A stretch of 33,919 bases of DNA from an uncultured Prevotellaceae bacterium (GCA_900317325.1 ONGE01000032.1:1-33919), one strand, 5' to 3'. Shown: positions 24,301 to 33,188, counted from the first letter of the stretch. Program-made: numbers and translations. Notes: a model not told the origin generated them from the letters alone.

Positions 24301-24346
24301 AGTTTTTAGTCTCTAATCTCTAGAAAAACAACTCCTAAATCCTAAC
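24301..24346 (-). repeat. Degenerate heptamer array before the adaptor gene
   Basis: The spacer between the TolC-like stop (24347) and the adaptor ATG (24286) consists of imperfect 7-bp units. On the coding strand it reads AAGTTAGG-like, then AGAGATT/AGAGACT, then ACTAAAAACTAAAA, followed by the start region. It resembles the arrays at 22281 and 11791. Confidence 0.5.
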
Positions 24347-25714
24347 TTAAAACTGTATTCCCTCTCCGTTGTAGTACTTGAGCATCGCCATGTTGAGCAG
24401 GGCCTCATACTTGGCCTGCAACATCTGCTGGATGGCAGTACTCAGGTTGGTCTTGTCCTGGGTCACTTCCACGATGTTCTTCAAGCCCAGGCGGAACTGC
24501 TCGCTGGTCAAACTGTAGCTCTCGCGGCAATAGTCCACTTTCTCTTTGGCAGCGATGTAGCGCTGCTGATTGTTGTGAGCTTGGAGCCAGTAGTTCTCGA
24601 TGGTCTTCCACAGGTTCTTCTGCGTCTCGACCATGTCGAGATAGGTGTTCTCACGTTCCAGACGGGCCCTGGCGACAGCATTCTTGGTCTTCCCATGGTC
24701 CCAGATGGGGATGATCAACGACACGCCAATGCCGTTGCTCCACTGCTTCTTCAACTGGGTGAACATGTTGCCGCTGCCCGACGAGTTGGTGGTGCTGATG
24801 GCGGCACTGGCATTGAGCACGGGTTTACTGCCCGCCTTGGCGATTTCTTCATCGATATACGTCCTGTCCATGGCCAACTGTTGGGCTTTGAGCTCGGGAC
24901 GTGAAGCAACTGCGTTCTGATACACCATCTGCTTAGCAGGCAGCTCGGCAAGCACGTTGCCGGTGAGTTGCGGGTCGGCGAGTACCAGATTGTCGTCGCC
25001 GTCAAGTTCCATCAATTGCTTGAGTTGCAAGCGGTAGCCATCCAGGGCCGTCTGGTCGGCCACTTTTTGGTACTTGTCTTGAGCCAACTGAGACTCAAAC
25101 TGCGACACATCGGCCTTGTTGAGCAGGCCGGCCTGCTTGCGGGCACGCGCCTGTTCCAGCTGTGCCTGCCCCAGTGCGATGAGTTCATCGTCATGCACGA
25201 CGGCATCCTGTGAGTAGAGAATCTGTACATACAGCTGCGTGATACGTTCCTCCAGGTTCAACTCGCTTGTCAGCACCTGCAACTCGGCAATCTGGGTATT
25301 GATTTCGGCCAGACGGATGTTGTTCTTGGTCAGCCCGCCATTATACAGATTCATGGAGGCGCCCAGATTGTAACTGCCGCTATAGCTGTTCTTGTTGCTG
25401 AATGAAATCACCTCGCTGCCCACAACGCCGCTATAACTCTCCTGGAATGGACGGTTGCTCACATACTGGCTCGTCGAGAAGTCAACAGTGGGCAGTCGAT
25501 TGGCCTTGGCTTCTTTAACGGCAATCTGCGAAGTGCGCACGTTCACCTTGTTGCGCTGCACGGTGATGCTCTGCTGCTTCGCCCAGTTGATGCAGTCCTG
25601 CAGGGTCCACGTGTAAGGTGTCTCTTGGTAAACCGCCACACTGTCCTGAGCCATGGCGCTGCACGCTGTCATCAGGCATCCGGCCAATATGATATAGTTC
25701 ATCAATCTCATCAT
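24347..25714 (-). CDS. TolC-family outer membrane efflux protein
   Basis: The 455-residue protein has a signal peptide (MNYIILAGCLMTACSAMAQ) and two outer-membrane-efflux repeats, each a pair of long helices and strands (WTLQDCINWAKQQSITVQRNKVNV near the start; LKAQQLAMDRTYIDEEIAKAGSKPVLNASAAIS in the second half). It ends with the TSEQFRLGLKNIVEV motif seen in TolC proteins. It should form the trimeric outer membrane and periplasmic channel of the MacAB-like pump. It is the first gene of the cluster; no clear TTTG/TAnnTTTG promoter was found in the 150 bp before it. A TAC motif in the signal could suggest lipidation, but signal peptidase I cleavage after AMA fits better. Confidence 0.92.
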   Translation of the reverse strand: MMRLMNYIILAGCLMTACSAMAQDSVAVYQETPYTWTLQDCINWAKQQSITVQRNKVNVRTSQIAVKEAKANRLPTVDFSTSQYVSNRPFQESYSGVVGSEVISFSNKNSYSGSYNLGASMNLYNGGLTKNNIRLAEINTQIAELQVLTSELNLEERITQLYVQILYSQDAVVHDDELIALGQAQLEQARARKQAGLLNKADVSQFESQLAQDKYQKVADQTALDGYRLQLKQLMELDGDDNLVLADPQLTGNVLAELPAKQMVYQNAVASRPELKAQQLAMDRTYIDEEIAKAGSKPVLNASAAISTTNSSGSGNMFTQLKKQWSNGIGVSLIIPIWDHGKTKNAVARARLERENTYLDMVETQKNLWKTIENYWLQAHNNQQRYIAAKEKVDYCRESYSLTSEQFRLGLKNIVEVTQDKTNLSTAIQQMLQAKYEALLNMAMLKYYNGEGIQF

Positions 25715-25792
25715 AACGATTCTGTTTTAGTCGTTTTCGGTTCTCTTTGTCTATTAGACGCGCCAAGCGCCCGAAAAGCTACACGACAAGCC

Positions 25793-25836
25793 AAAAAAAT
25801 CGCTCCACGACCCTAAACCGGGGGTCATGGAGCGAT
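25793..25836 (-). terminator. Strong rho-independent terminator of the TonB/DUF5689/EEP operon
   Basis: On the minus strand, ATCGCTCCA and then a GACCC-type stem pair across a short loop with TGGAGCGAT (25836-25799), followed by seven Ts (25799-25793). It lies 31 bp past the stop of the EEP gene and separates it from the efflux operon. Confidence 0.92.
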
Positions 25837-25866
25837 CATGTGAGTTTTTTTACAGTAACGCGACGA

Positions 25867-26952
25867 TTACTTGACTTCTTTCACCAGGTAAATCATCGTG
25901 GGGAAGTGGTCACTGTAACCGTTCATGAAGATACCTGCCGAGAAAGTGCGCAGGGGATAGCCCTGACGGTCACCCTCGTCGCCACGCAGGAACTTGCGGT
26001 TCAGCACCTCGGCGCGGGCGAAGGTCAAGGTGGGCTTGTCCTTGCTGTCGTAGTTGCGCAGGAAGTAGTTGGTGAAGATGATCTGGTCGAACAGGTTCCA
26101 ATTGCCCTTGTAGCCCAGAGTGCCGATACCCTTGTTCAAGATGTTCCACCAGGGATTAAAGCACGAGCCCGGCTCGATGCAGTCCTTGATCTCCTTCTTG
26201 GCACCCAGTGCCTCGCTACAACTCCTGTTCTGCGGGTCGTCGTTCAAGTCGCCCATGAAGATGATGCCCTGGTTGGGGTCGTCACGCAGCAGCGAGTCGA
26301 TCGTCTCACGAGCCATGCGGCCGGCGGCCTCACGCAGGTAACTCGACTGTTCCTCACCACCCAGTCGCGAGGGCCAGTGGTTGACAATAACCGAAACCTT
26401 TTCACCGGCAAGCATACCGGTGACACACAACTGGTCGCGGGAGCGGAAATCGGGATAGTCGGGCAGGTACTTGTTGATGCGCTGGTTAGTGACATTCAAC
26501 ACCTTGAAGAAACGAGGATTGTACAACAAGCCGACGTCCACACCGCGGCGGTCAGGACCATCGTGGTGAACAATCTGGTAGCGGCGGTCCTTGATCTCGG
26601 GCTGACGCACAAGATCCTGAAGCACCGTGATGTTCTCGAGCTCACTCACGCCGATGATGACGGGACCTTCGGCAGGCGAGCCCTTCACCTCCATCTGGCT
26701 GATGGCGTAGGCCATGTTATGCTGTTTCTGCCAGTACTTGGTGCCGTTCCATTGACGAGCACCTTCGGGTGAGAACTCCTTGTCATACACGCCATTGTTG
26801 TTGATGGTGTCGAACAGGTTCTCCAGGTTGTAGAACATCACGCCATACATCGTGTAGCGGCGTTCCAGTTGTTGCTGCTCTTCCTGGTCTTGGGCCAGCA
26901 TCGGCAGGATTGCCATCCATGCCAGAGCCAGTAATAACAATTTCTTCATCAT
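25867..26952 (-). CDS. Secreted endonuclease/exonuclease/phosphatase (EEP) family protein
   Basis: The 361-residue protein has a signal peptide (KKLLLLALAWMAILPMLAQ) and the EEP fold used by DNase I-like nucleases and phosphodiesterases. Motifs are FYNLENLFD, the metal-binding Glu in GVSELEN, HHDGPDRRGVDVGLLY, VNHWPSR with its catalytic His, FMGDLNDDP and the final SDHFP with the second His. All catalytic positions appear intact. EEP enzymes cleave phosphoesters in nucleic acids, phospholipids or inositol phosphates; the substrate is not fixed by sequence. It is the last gene of the operon with the TonB receptor and DUF5689 lipoproteins, which suggests an extracellular or periplasmic nutrient-releasing role. 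Confidence 0.88.
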   Translation of the reverse strand: MMKKLLLLALAWMAILPMLAQDQEEQQQLERRYTMYGVMFYNLENLFDTINNNGVYDKEFSPEGARQWNGTKYWQKQHNMAYAISQMEVKGSPAEGPVIIGVSELENITVLQDLVRQPEIKDRRYQIVHHDGPDRRGVDVGLLYNPRFFKVLNVTNQRINKYLPDYPDFRSRDQLCVTGMLAGEKVSVIVNHWPSRLGGEEQSSYLREAAGRMARETIDSLLRDDPNQGIIFMGDLNDDPQNRSCSEALGAKKEIKDCIEPGSCFNPWWNILNKGIGTLGYKGNWNLFDQIIFTNYFLRNYDSKDKPTLTFARAEVLNRKFLRGDEGDRQGYPLRTFSAGIFMNGYSDHFPTMIYLVKEVK

Positions 26953-26982
26953 ATCAGTTTTTGATTTTCGGATTCTCAGTGC

Positions 26983-27027
26983 TCAGTTTTCAGTTGAAAG
27001 CCGATCAAGCCGTCAACTGAAAACTGA
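26983..27027 (-). repeat. 15-bp inverted repeat between DUF5689 and EEP genes
   Basis: TCAGTTTTCAGTTGA (26983-26997) and its exact complement (27013-27027) form a perfect 15-bp stem with a 15-nt loop in the 94-bp gap. The arms are made of CAGTTTT/ACTGAAA-type 7-mers, which continue on both sides. No U-run follows, so partial attenuation or mRNA protection is more likely than full termination. Confidence 0.6.
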
Positions 27028-27046
27028 TGACTGAAAAACTTGATTA

Positions 27047-29296
27047 TTAATTCTCCCAAACAAGATTCCAGATGGAAACACGGTCCTTGTTACTCTTTGA
27101 GTTGGACGGGCACAGGTTGGTGATCTCTATCGTGAAGTCACCGCTGATGTCACAGGTCGCCGAGAAGTCGTAGGCCGTCTTCTGGGTCACATTGTTTCTC
27201 GTTTCGGTCCATGACTTGACCACATTGCCGTTCTGCTTCACATCGATGCGGAACGACAGCACCTTGTCAGACATCGCTGCACCGTAGCTGAACGCCAGCT
27301 TCTTCATGCCGCCCTTGATAACCGGCGACACGATGGTACCCACGCTGGTCGTCTTACCGTTCAGCGTCGGAGCCTTGGCATAGATGCCGGGATTCTCGGT
27401 CATGAAGCCGATGAACGGGAAGGTGGGATTGAGCTCATCGGGACCACCCTGGAACAGGCAGCAGTTGTTAGCCACCCAACCCTTGGTCGAGGTGAAGGTA
27501 CCGTACTGGCCCGTAGCATCACCCATCGTCTCGAAGTCGGCGCGGTTCGCAACCTCAACCTTACCCATGCCGAAGGTCACATCGTCGATGCACCATGTCG
27601 TCTGGGTTGCGCCTGCAGGCGCCTTGTAGCAGAAGCCGATGTAGTATTCACCGTCGGCCCACTCGCTCAAGTCGATGTCACCCGACGAGGTCCAAGCGCT
27701 ATAGTTGCTGGCAGGTCTGGGCGGGAGAATGGGATTCAGCTTCACTTTCACAGTGGCTGTCACGGGATCCTTGGAGTTGAGCACATAAACCTCGAGTCGG
27801 TTATTGCCCTTGTCGTTCACCTCCGAGGTGAAGTTGAAGATCTTGCTCTTGGCATTCTTGATATCCAACCTCGGGGTAATCAGCCACGACTCGGCATCCT
27901 GATTAGGCGTACTGTTATACCTGATCTGGGCACATACGATGGGCTTACCACCGCTGGTGTAAGAGTAAACGCTCCATCGCGTGTCGCCGCCCACCGTCAC
28001 ATTGGTCCAGTTACGAGGTATTGAGCCATTATTGAAGGTCTCTTGCATCTTTTCGTAAGAGATGTCCAGAAGATAATCATTTTCGGAACCGGTATTGCCG
28101 ACGATGCCGGACGTACCCATAAAAGTACCAGGCTTTCCATATACAAAGATATGGGCCTTGTAAACCTGAGGATTTTCAACCAAGTTGGCATCAGCGCGGA
28201 ATGCCGAACCTTGCGGCAGCGGCACGACAATGCACTTGGTGTAGTCCTTGCACTCGGGATCATCAGCAATCACGATGGTATTATCGAGCTCTGTGGGAGC
28301 ATTCCACTCGATGTCGGCATTGCTGCTCACGGTGGTCTTCTCAGCAGCAACGGCACCCACGATATAGCCCTCAGTCCAGCCAATGTCGGCGATATTCTGG
28401 GCCTCGATAGCATCGGCCACCGAATACGGCAGAGTGATGGTACCCTTCTTGCCTTCGCCAATCACATCCTCGATGGTGCGCAAGTAGAACTGCCAGTCGC
28501 TGTTACTGGTCTGGTAGTAACCCAGGACGCCCACGACATCATAGCGGCCAAGTGGCAGGGGCGTGGTGGCGAAGTCGGCACTGCGGCTATTGCGCACGAT
28601 GAGCTGGTTGCGGCCCAAGTCCATAATCATGCGGTTGGTGCTGGAGCTGGCATCGTCGGCATAGGGTGTGCGGCCATCGGCCTCCACAAACTCGACGTTC
28701 CTGATGCGCACGAGCAGGCCCTGGTACTTGCGCAGGGTCTCGGAATCATACTTGCCCTGGAATTCGCTGATCTCGACGTCAACGGTATCCACCTTGCTCA
28801 CGTCGGGCATCAGGTTGTACTGAACCAGTGACTCCATCTCGGCGGCCGACATGTTCAGGCACTCCAATGTAATATCACCATTCTTGCTGACGTAGTTGTA
28901 AGGAGCAGCCACATTCAACTGGCCAGTGGCCTTGCCCACATAGTGGCCCTTCATGGGAAGGACGACCTCCTGGCCCACGCGGAACTTCGTGTAAAGTTCG
29001 TTCTGGGAAATGGAGAGCGACAGGCCTGCAGTTCCGTCACTGATATAAACTGTCTTATAGATGTTGTTGCTGATATCGTTTGCAGTCACCCAGCCATGAA
29101 TGACCTCATCCTCGGTCACGGTGTCCACATAGTTGGTACTTTCCTTCCAATGTTTTACCTTGAAATCGGCGATGGTCATATTCGGGACAGCATCGGCAAC
29201 AGGAATGTAAACTGGCGGCTGGTCAAACTCTTCATGACATGACGTCACGAGAACCAGCAGTAGCATCAGTCCAAGAAAATATTTAATGCTTTTCAT
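27047..29296 (-). CDS. DUF5689 lipoprotein with DUF6359-like and adhesin-like C-terminal domains
   Basis: The 749-residue protein has a lipoprotein signal ending LVTSC (Cys20). Residues about 38-270 are DUF5689 (MTIADFK...VIHGWVTANDISNNIYKTVYISDGTAGLSLSI, ending QFYLRTIEDV), whose strand pattern resembles OB folds. Residues about 285-420 recall DUF6359 (YSVADAIEAQ...WTEGYIVGAV), another OB-like module. Two choice-of-anchor-J/cleaved-adhesin-like beta sandwiches follow (about 435-575 and 580-749, with SWLITPRLDI and WVANNCCLFQGG). It is likely surface exposed. The N-terminal part is clearly paralogous to the next gene upstream at 29329. With the TonB receptor it may act like a SusD-type capture protein; the ligand is unknown. 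Confidence 0.82.
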   Translation of the reverse strand: MKSIKYFLGLMLLLVLVTSCHEEFDQPPVYIPVADAVPNMTIADFKVKHWKESTNYVDTVTEDEVIHGWVTANDISNNIYKTVYISDGTAGLSLSISQNELYTKFRVGQEVVLPMKGHYVGKATGQLNVAAPYNYVSKNGDITLECLNMSAAEMESLVQYNLMPDVSKVDTVDVEISEFQGKYDSETLRKYQGLLVRIRNVEFVEADGRTPYADDASSSTNRMIMDLGRNQLIVRNSRSADFATTPLPLGRYDVVGVLGYYQTSNSDWQFYLRTIEDVIGEGKKGTITLPYSVADAIEAQNIADIGWTEGYIVGAVAAEKTTVSSNADIEWNAPTELDNTIVIADDPECKDYTKCIVVPLPQGSAFRADANLVENPQVYKAHIFVYGKPGTFMGTSGIVGNTGSENDYLLDISYEKMQETFNNGSIPRNWTNVTVGGDTRWSVYSYTSGGKPIVCAQIRYNSTPNQDAESWLITPRLDIKNAKSKIFNFTSEVNDKGNNRLEVYVLNSKDPVTATVKVKLNPILPPRPASNYSAWTSSGDIDLSEWADGEYYIGFCYKAPAGATQTTWCIDDVTFGMGKVEVANRADFETMGDATGQYGTFTSTKGWVANNCCLFQGGPDELNPTFPFIGFMTENPGIYAKAPTLNGKTTSVGTIVSPVIKGGMKKLAFSYGAAMSDKVLSFRIDVKQNGNVVKSWTETRNNVTQKTAYDFSATCDISGDFTIEITNLCPSNSKSNKDRVSIWNLVWEN

Positions 29297-29328
29297 ATCG
29301 TTATTCTGTTTTTTGCTTGATTCTCAAA

Positions 29329-30156
29329 TTAATTGGCGGGTTTCACATCGTCAATCGTGCGCAGGTAGAGCTGCCAGGTGTTGCTGGAATAGGAACCGAG
29401 CAAACCGATGATGTCCACCTTGCCGGTTGGCAGGGTAACAGCGCGAAAGTCGGCATAATTGCTGTTGCGCAATGTCAATGTCTTACCTGAATCGTCATGG
29501 ATAGTGCGATTGCTGGAAGCGTCTTTGTCCGAGAAAGTCAGCTCTCCGGCACCATCAAACTCAACACCATTGATGCGCACCAGGCGGCCCTGGTACTTCA
29601 GCAATGTTGGGGTTGAGAAGTCTTCGCAGAAGTCGCCCAGCCTCACTTCGAGGGGCTCTACCTTGGAGGGATCAGGCAGGCCGTTGAGTTCGACCATATC
29701 CTCCCACATGGCTTGAGGCAGGAACGTGGCCTCCCACGTGCGGCCCTTTTGATACCATGCCGGATAGCCCAGCTGCTGCTGGCCATTATATTTGCCGACA
29801 TAATAGCCCTTCAACGGCAGGACGAGTTCCTGACCGATGCGGTATTTGTTGCACAGGCTGTTCTGGTTGATGGATATCGACAGAGCTGCGGTGCCGTCAT
29901 AGATGTACAGGTTCTTGTAGATATTGCCGCTCACATCGGTACTGGTCACCCAACCGTGGATGACGATGTCCTCCTTGACGGTGTCAATGTAATTGACAGC
30001 ATCTTGCCAGTACTTGGCCTTGAAATCGGCAATGGTCATATTGGGAGTGTGCTTGGCAACAGGGGTCCTTAACTCCTGATCGTCAAACTTATCATTGCAA
30101 GCCGTGGCCAATGCCAACAGGAGCGCCAAGCTCAGATAGAAATTAAAACGTTTCAT
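29329..30156 (-). CDS. Short DUF5689 lipoprotein, paralogue of the downstream gene
   Basis: The 275-residue protein has a lipoprotein signal ending LATAC (Cys20) and a single DUF5689 region (MTIADFKAKYWQDAVNYIDTV, IVIHGWVTSTDVSGNIYKNLYIYDGTAALSISI, LVRINGVEF, ending LYLRTIDDVKPAN). It aligns along its whole length with the first 270 residues of the neighbouring 749-residue protein, so the two arose by tandem duplication. It lacks the DUF6359-like and adhesin-like domains. It lies 45 bp after the receptor gene and 32 bp before its paralogue, in the same operon. A role as a small OB-fold-like surface binding protein is inferred. Confidence 0.85.
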   Translation of the reverse strand: MKRFNFYLSLALLLALATACNDKFDDQELRTPVAKHTPNMTIADFKAKYWQDAVNYIDTVKEDIVIHGWVTSTDVSGNIYKNLYIYDGTAALSISINQNSLCNKYRIGQELVLPLKGYYVGKYNGQQQLGYPAWYQKGRTWEATFLPQAMWEDMVELNGLPDPSKVEPLEVRLGDFCEDFSTPTLLKYQGRLVRINGVEFDGAGELTFSDKDASSNRTIHDDSGKTLTLRNSNYADFRAVTLPTGKVDIIGLLGSYSSNTWQLYLRTIDDVKPAN

Positions 30157-30201
30157 ATTGTATGATTTTTATTGTCTTAGTTAATATCTATTTCTTGCAC
30201 A

Positions 30202-32967
30202 TCAGAACTTCAGACCCAGGTTCAGGAACATCTTGAAACCTTGAGCGTAGTAGTACTTGTTGGGGAACTTGGTCGACGTGTTGGTATAGTCCTTGGTGTC
30301 GGTACGACCCTGCTGGTAACCTCCCGTCTGGATGTTCTTGTTATCAAGAATGTTGTTCAGGTTCAGGTTGATGTTGAACGATGCCGTGCGGTTGATGTAA
30401 ATCACGTGACCGATGCTGGCATTGAACACCAGTGCCTCGTTCAGCTTCTCTTGCTGCGCGATATCGGCAATCATTTCCTTGAGCTGAGTCTCGTTGTCGG
30501 CCAGCTGGTACAGGTCCTTGATGACCTCGTGGCGGGTAGGAGCGATGCTCACATAGGAGCGGTTCATCCATGCGCCATTCAACTCAACATACCACTGCTT
30601 GGGACCAGCCCAGTTAAAGGCTAACATATAGCACTCCTGGGGCGTTCCGGCAACATAGTAGTTCTTGAGATAAACCTGGTTGGTCTCATCAGGCTCCGAA
30701 CCATTCTCATAGCTGCGGGTACCATAGGGGTTGTTCTTGTACTGGTAGCGGGCAATGTTGGCAGCACCGCTCATGGTCAGCGAGGAAGACAACTTGTAGC
30801 TGAAGCCCACCTCAACGCCCTTGTACTGCTTGTGAACACCGGTGAGCGCATAGTTCATGAACGTGCTGTGCAGGTCATCATAGAATGCGGTGCGCTCGGT
30901 GTTGTCGCGCTGGTCGGTATAGAATACGGTGACAACGCCCTTGAAGTTGCGGTAGCTCATCGTATAACTCAGGTCGGCCGAGAAGATCTTCTCCACCTTG
31001 AGGTCGATCACATCGTCCTTGGTGCGCGATGAGATGTAGGCATCGTAGGGGCGAGGAGCCTCGGTGCCATAGAATGCATGGCCCGTGAAGCTGTTGCGGC
31101 CATCAAGCTTGAAGGTGATACCTCCCTTGGCGCCATAGGTCAGGAAACGATGCACATCGCCCTTGCCCAAGGAATTATCGGGAGCACGGCCATTGCGCAT
31201 CTTACCGTCACGCTGGAACTGGAAATAGTCACCCTTGACACTGGCAAACAATTCCCACTTGGCCAGGTTGAGCACCCACTGGTGCCACAACTGGGCCTTC
31301 GTGGTCAGGATGTTGTAGTCGTAGCCGAAACGGTCACCCTTGCCCACCTTGCGGTTGGGGTTATCCATATCGTTCTGAGCCATCGCGGGATTATCGGGGA
31401 AGTCGCGCTCGCTGAAGTTGTCCACGTCAAGCCAGTACCTGCCACCCAGCAAGTCCTTGACCGTCTTGTAGTAGGATGACATCGTGTAGTTGGCGTTGAC
31501 ACCGGTCTGCATGAGCAGCTGGTGGGAGAAGCGCTTGTTGAGCGTCGACGACAGCGTGAAGCTCGACTGGTTGCTGTGACGATTCTCGAGCACATAGGTC
31601 GAACCCATTTCCTTGCCTTCCTTGCCTGCCAGATAATTGTTCAGCTGGTTGACCTGATACAGGTCGTCCCACAGTATCTGGGTGTACTCGCTACCGTTGT
31701 GCCAACGGTCGTAGTAGAGGTTAAACGCTTCGGAATTAACATCATAGTACGACGGCAGGTAACGGTAATAGTCGGGACGCGGGTCAGCGGCCTTGTACCA
31801 GTTGAGGGCGGCCTTGCTGTAGAACGACTTGTGATAGGCGAAACCTGTGTTAACCGTAGTGCTTGAGTTGGGTTTCCACAGCCAGTTCAGGATTGCAGTG
31901 GGGTCAAAGGACTCAACCACCTTGGAGTTGCGCTTCTTGCCGTCTTGCCAGCCCCAGTCAGGACTGTACATGTTGCTGCCCACCAGATTGCACACCTCCT
32001 CGAACACGGCCGAGTTGGCGGCACGCTTCGTCGGGGCACCGAAGGTGGTCAGCGTCAACGAGTGCTGCGGGTTGAAGATCTTCTGCACCGACAGGAAGTA
32101 GCCCCAGCTGTTGTAGAACGAGCCGGGATAGACACCCTCGTCGGCATAACGTGCCACGGCCGACAGCGTCATGGCCCAACCATGCTTGTTCAAGCCGGTG
32201 GCATGGGTCACCATGCCGCGCCAACGGTAGTTGCCGTTGGTGTAAGCAAGACTCAATCGCGTGCCGGGAGCATAATCAGCAGCAAAGGTCCTGATGTTGC
32301 TGGCACCGCCAATGCCACCAAAACCGTAGCTGTTGTCTTCCAGACCTATGCCGATAGTCTTGTTCCTGAAGGCTTGGTTCATACCGCCGGTCATCGAGTA
32401 GTTGAAGGCAAAACGCACACCGTCGTTGAACGGGATGTTGTTGATGTAGACCTCGGTCTTGTTACTCTCGTAACCACGGATGCGGAAACGCATCGCGCTG
32501 AAGGTGTAACTCGACGCCTGATAGAAGGAGTTGTCACTCGCACCGCTCAACAAGGCGATTTCCTGAGTGTTGCCCGCTTCATCCTCAAGCTGAGACTCAG
32601 TGAGAACCATGTCTGACATGGCATTTCGGAACTCCAGAGTCTGGGCGCTCTCAAAGGATACTGGTTCAATCCGTATCGTGCCCAGATTCTCTACCACATC
32701 GTTGACGATCGTCACGTCAAGCATCCAGTCATTGTAGCCGTAAGCGAGGACAAGCAGTTGATCGGGACCCGGATTCGCATCATCAATGATGAACGAACCG
32801 TCGGTGCCCGTTGTGGCTGCATCGCCTTGATTGTCGAGAATGACAGTCGCACCGACTACTGGCAGACCGCTCTTGGCGTCAATCACCACGCCCTGCACGC
32901 CAGCTCGCTGTGCCAGCAGCGGCAGGGTAGCAAAGAGTGCTAATAGCAAAAACAGTTTCAGTCTCAT
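30202..32967 (-). CDS. TonB-dependent outer membrane receptor with CarboxypepD_reg-like domain
   Basis: The 921-residue protein has a signal peptide (RLKLFLLLALFATLPLLAQ) and a carboxypeptidase-regulatory-like domain (about 22-105, GVVIDAKSGLPVVGATVIL). A divergent plug (about 120-240, MRFRIRGYESNKTEVYINNIPFNDG and GFGGIGGASNIRT) and a 22-strand-type barrel follow, ending in Phe (KMFLNLGLKF). It imports a ligand through the outer membrane using TonB energy. It is not a canonical SusC: no SusD gene follows. Instead two DUF5689 lipoproteins and an EEP enzyme share its operon, which runs from the promoter at 33080-33110 to the terminator at 25793. Confidence 0.92.
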   Translation of the reverse strand: MRLKLFLLLALFATLPLLAQRAGVQGVVIDAKSGLPVVGATVILDNQGDAATTGTDGSFIIDDANPGPDQLLVLAYGYNDWMLDVTIVNDVVENLGTIRIEPVSFESAQTLEFRNAMSDMVLTESQLEDEAGNTQEIALLSGASDNSFYQASSYTFSAMRFRIRGYESNKTEVYINNIPFNDGVRFAFNYSMTGGMNQAFRNKTIGIGLEDNSYGFGGIGGASNIRTFAADYAPGTRLSLAYTNGNYRWRGMVTHATGLNKHGWAMTLSAVARYADEGVYPGSFYNSWGYFLSVQKIFNPQHSLTLTTFGAPTKRAANSAVFEEVCNLVGSNMYSPDWGWQDGKKRNSKVVESFDPTAILNWLWKPNSSTTVNTGFAYHKSFYSKAALNWYKAADPRPDYYRYLPSYYDVNSEAFNLYYDRWHNGSEYTQILWDDLYQVNQLNNYLAGKEGKEMGSTYVLENRHSNQSSFTLSSTLNKRFSHQLLMQTGVNANYTMSSYYKTVKDLLGGRYWLDVDNFSERDFPDNPAMAQNDMDNPNRKVGKGDRFGYDYNILTTKAQLWHQWVLNLAKWELFASVKGDYFQFQRDGKMRNGRAPDNSLGKGDVHRFLTYGAKGGITFKLDGRNSFTGHAFYGTEAPRPYDAYISSRTKDDVIDLKVEKIFSADLSYTMSYRNFKGVVTVFYTDQRDNTERTAFYDDLHSTFMNYALTGVHKQYKGVEVGFSYKLSSSLTMSGAANIARYQYKNNPYGTRSYENGSEPDETNQVYLKNYYVAGTPQECYMLAFNWAGPKQWYVELNGAWMNRSYVSIAPTRHEVIKDLYQLADNETQLKEMIADIAQQEKLNEALVFNASIGHVIYINRTASFNINLNLNNILDNKNIQTGGYQQGRTDTKDYTNTSTKFPNKYYYAQGFKMFLNLGLKF

Positions 32968-33079
32968 AAAAGTAAATATATTAAATTTATAGTAATCACA
33001 GATAAAGATAAGTGCTTAACGTTTAAGTTAATTTCACATAATCCACAGCATGAAAGGTCGTCACATTATGAAAAGTTTT

Positions 33080-33110
33080 CAAAGTTAAAGGTTATTTTTG
33101 ACCTGTCAAA
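33080..33110 (-). promoter_or_regulatory. Promoter of the TonB receptor/DUF5689/EEP operon
   Basis: On the minus strand TTTG (33110-33107), a 19-bp spacer and TAACTTTG (33087-33080) match the consensus. The leader would be about 107 nt, long enough to hold regulation. The AT-rich leader shows a small CTTAA/TTAAG repeat near 33014-33026 but no recognised riboswitch. Confidence 0.7.
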
Positions 33111-33188
33111 GAAAAAAATGCTTTTTAATCCTCTACCTTGAAATCCATAACACGATAAACTCGCGGAGAAATGCTCGGTGCAGCACAG

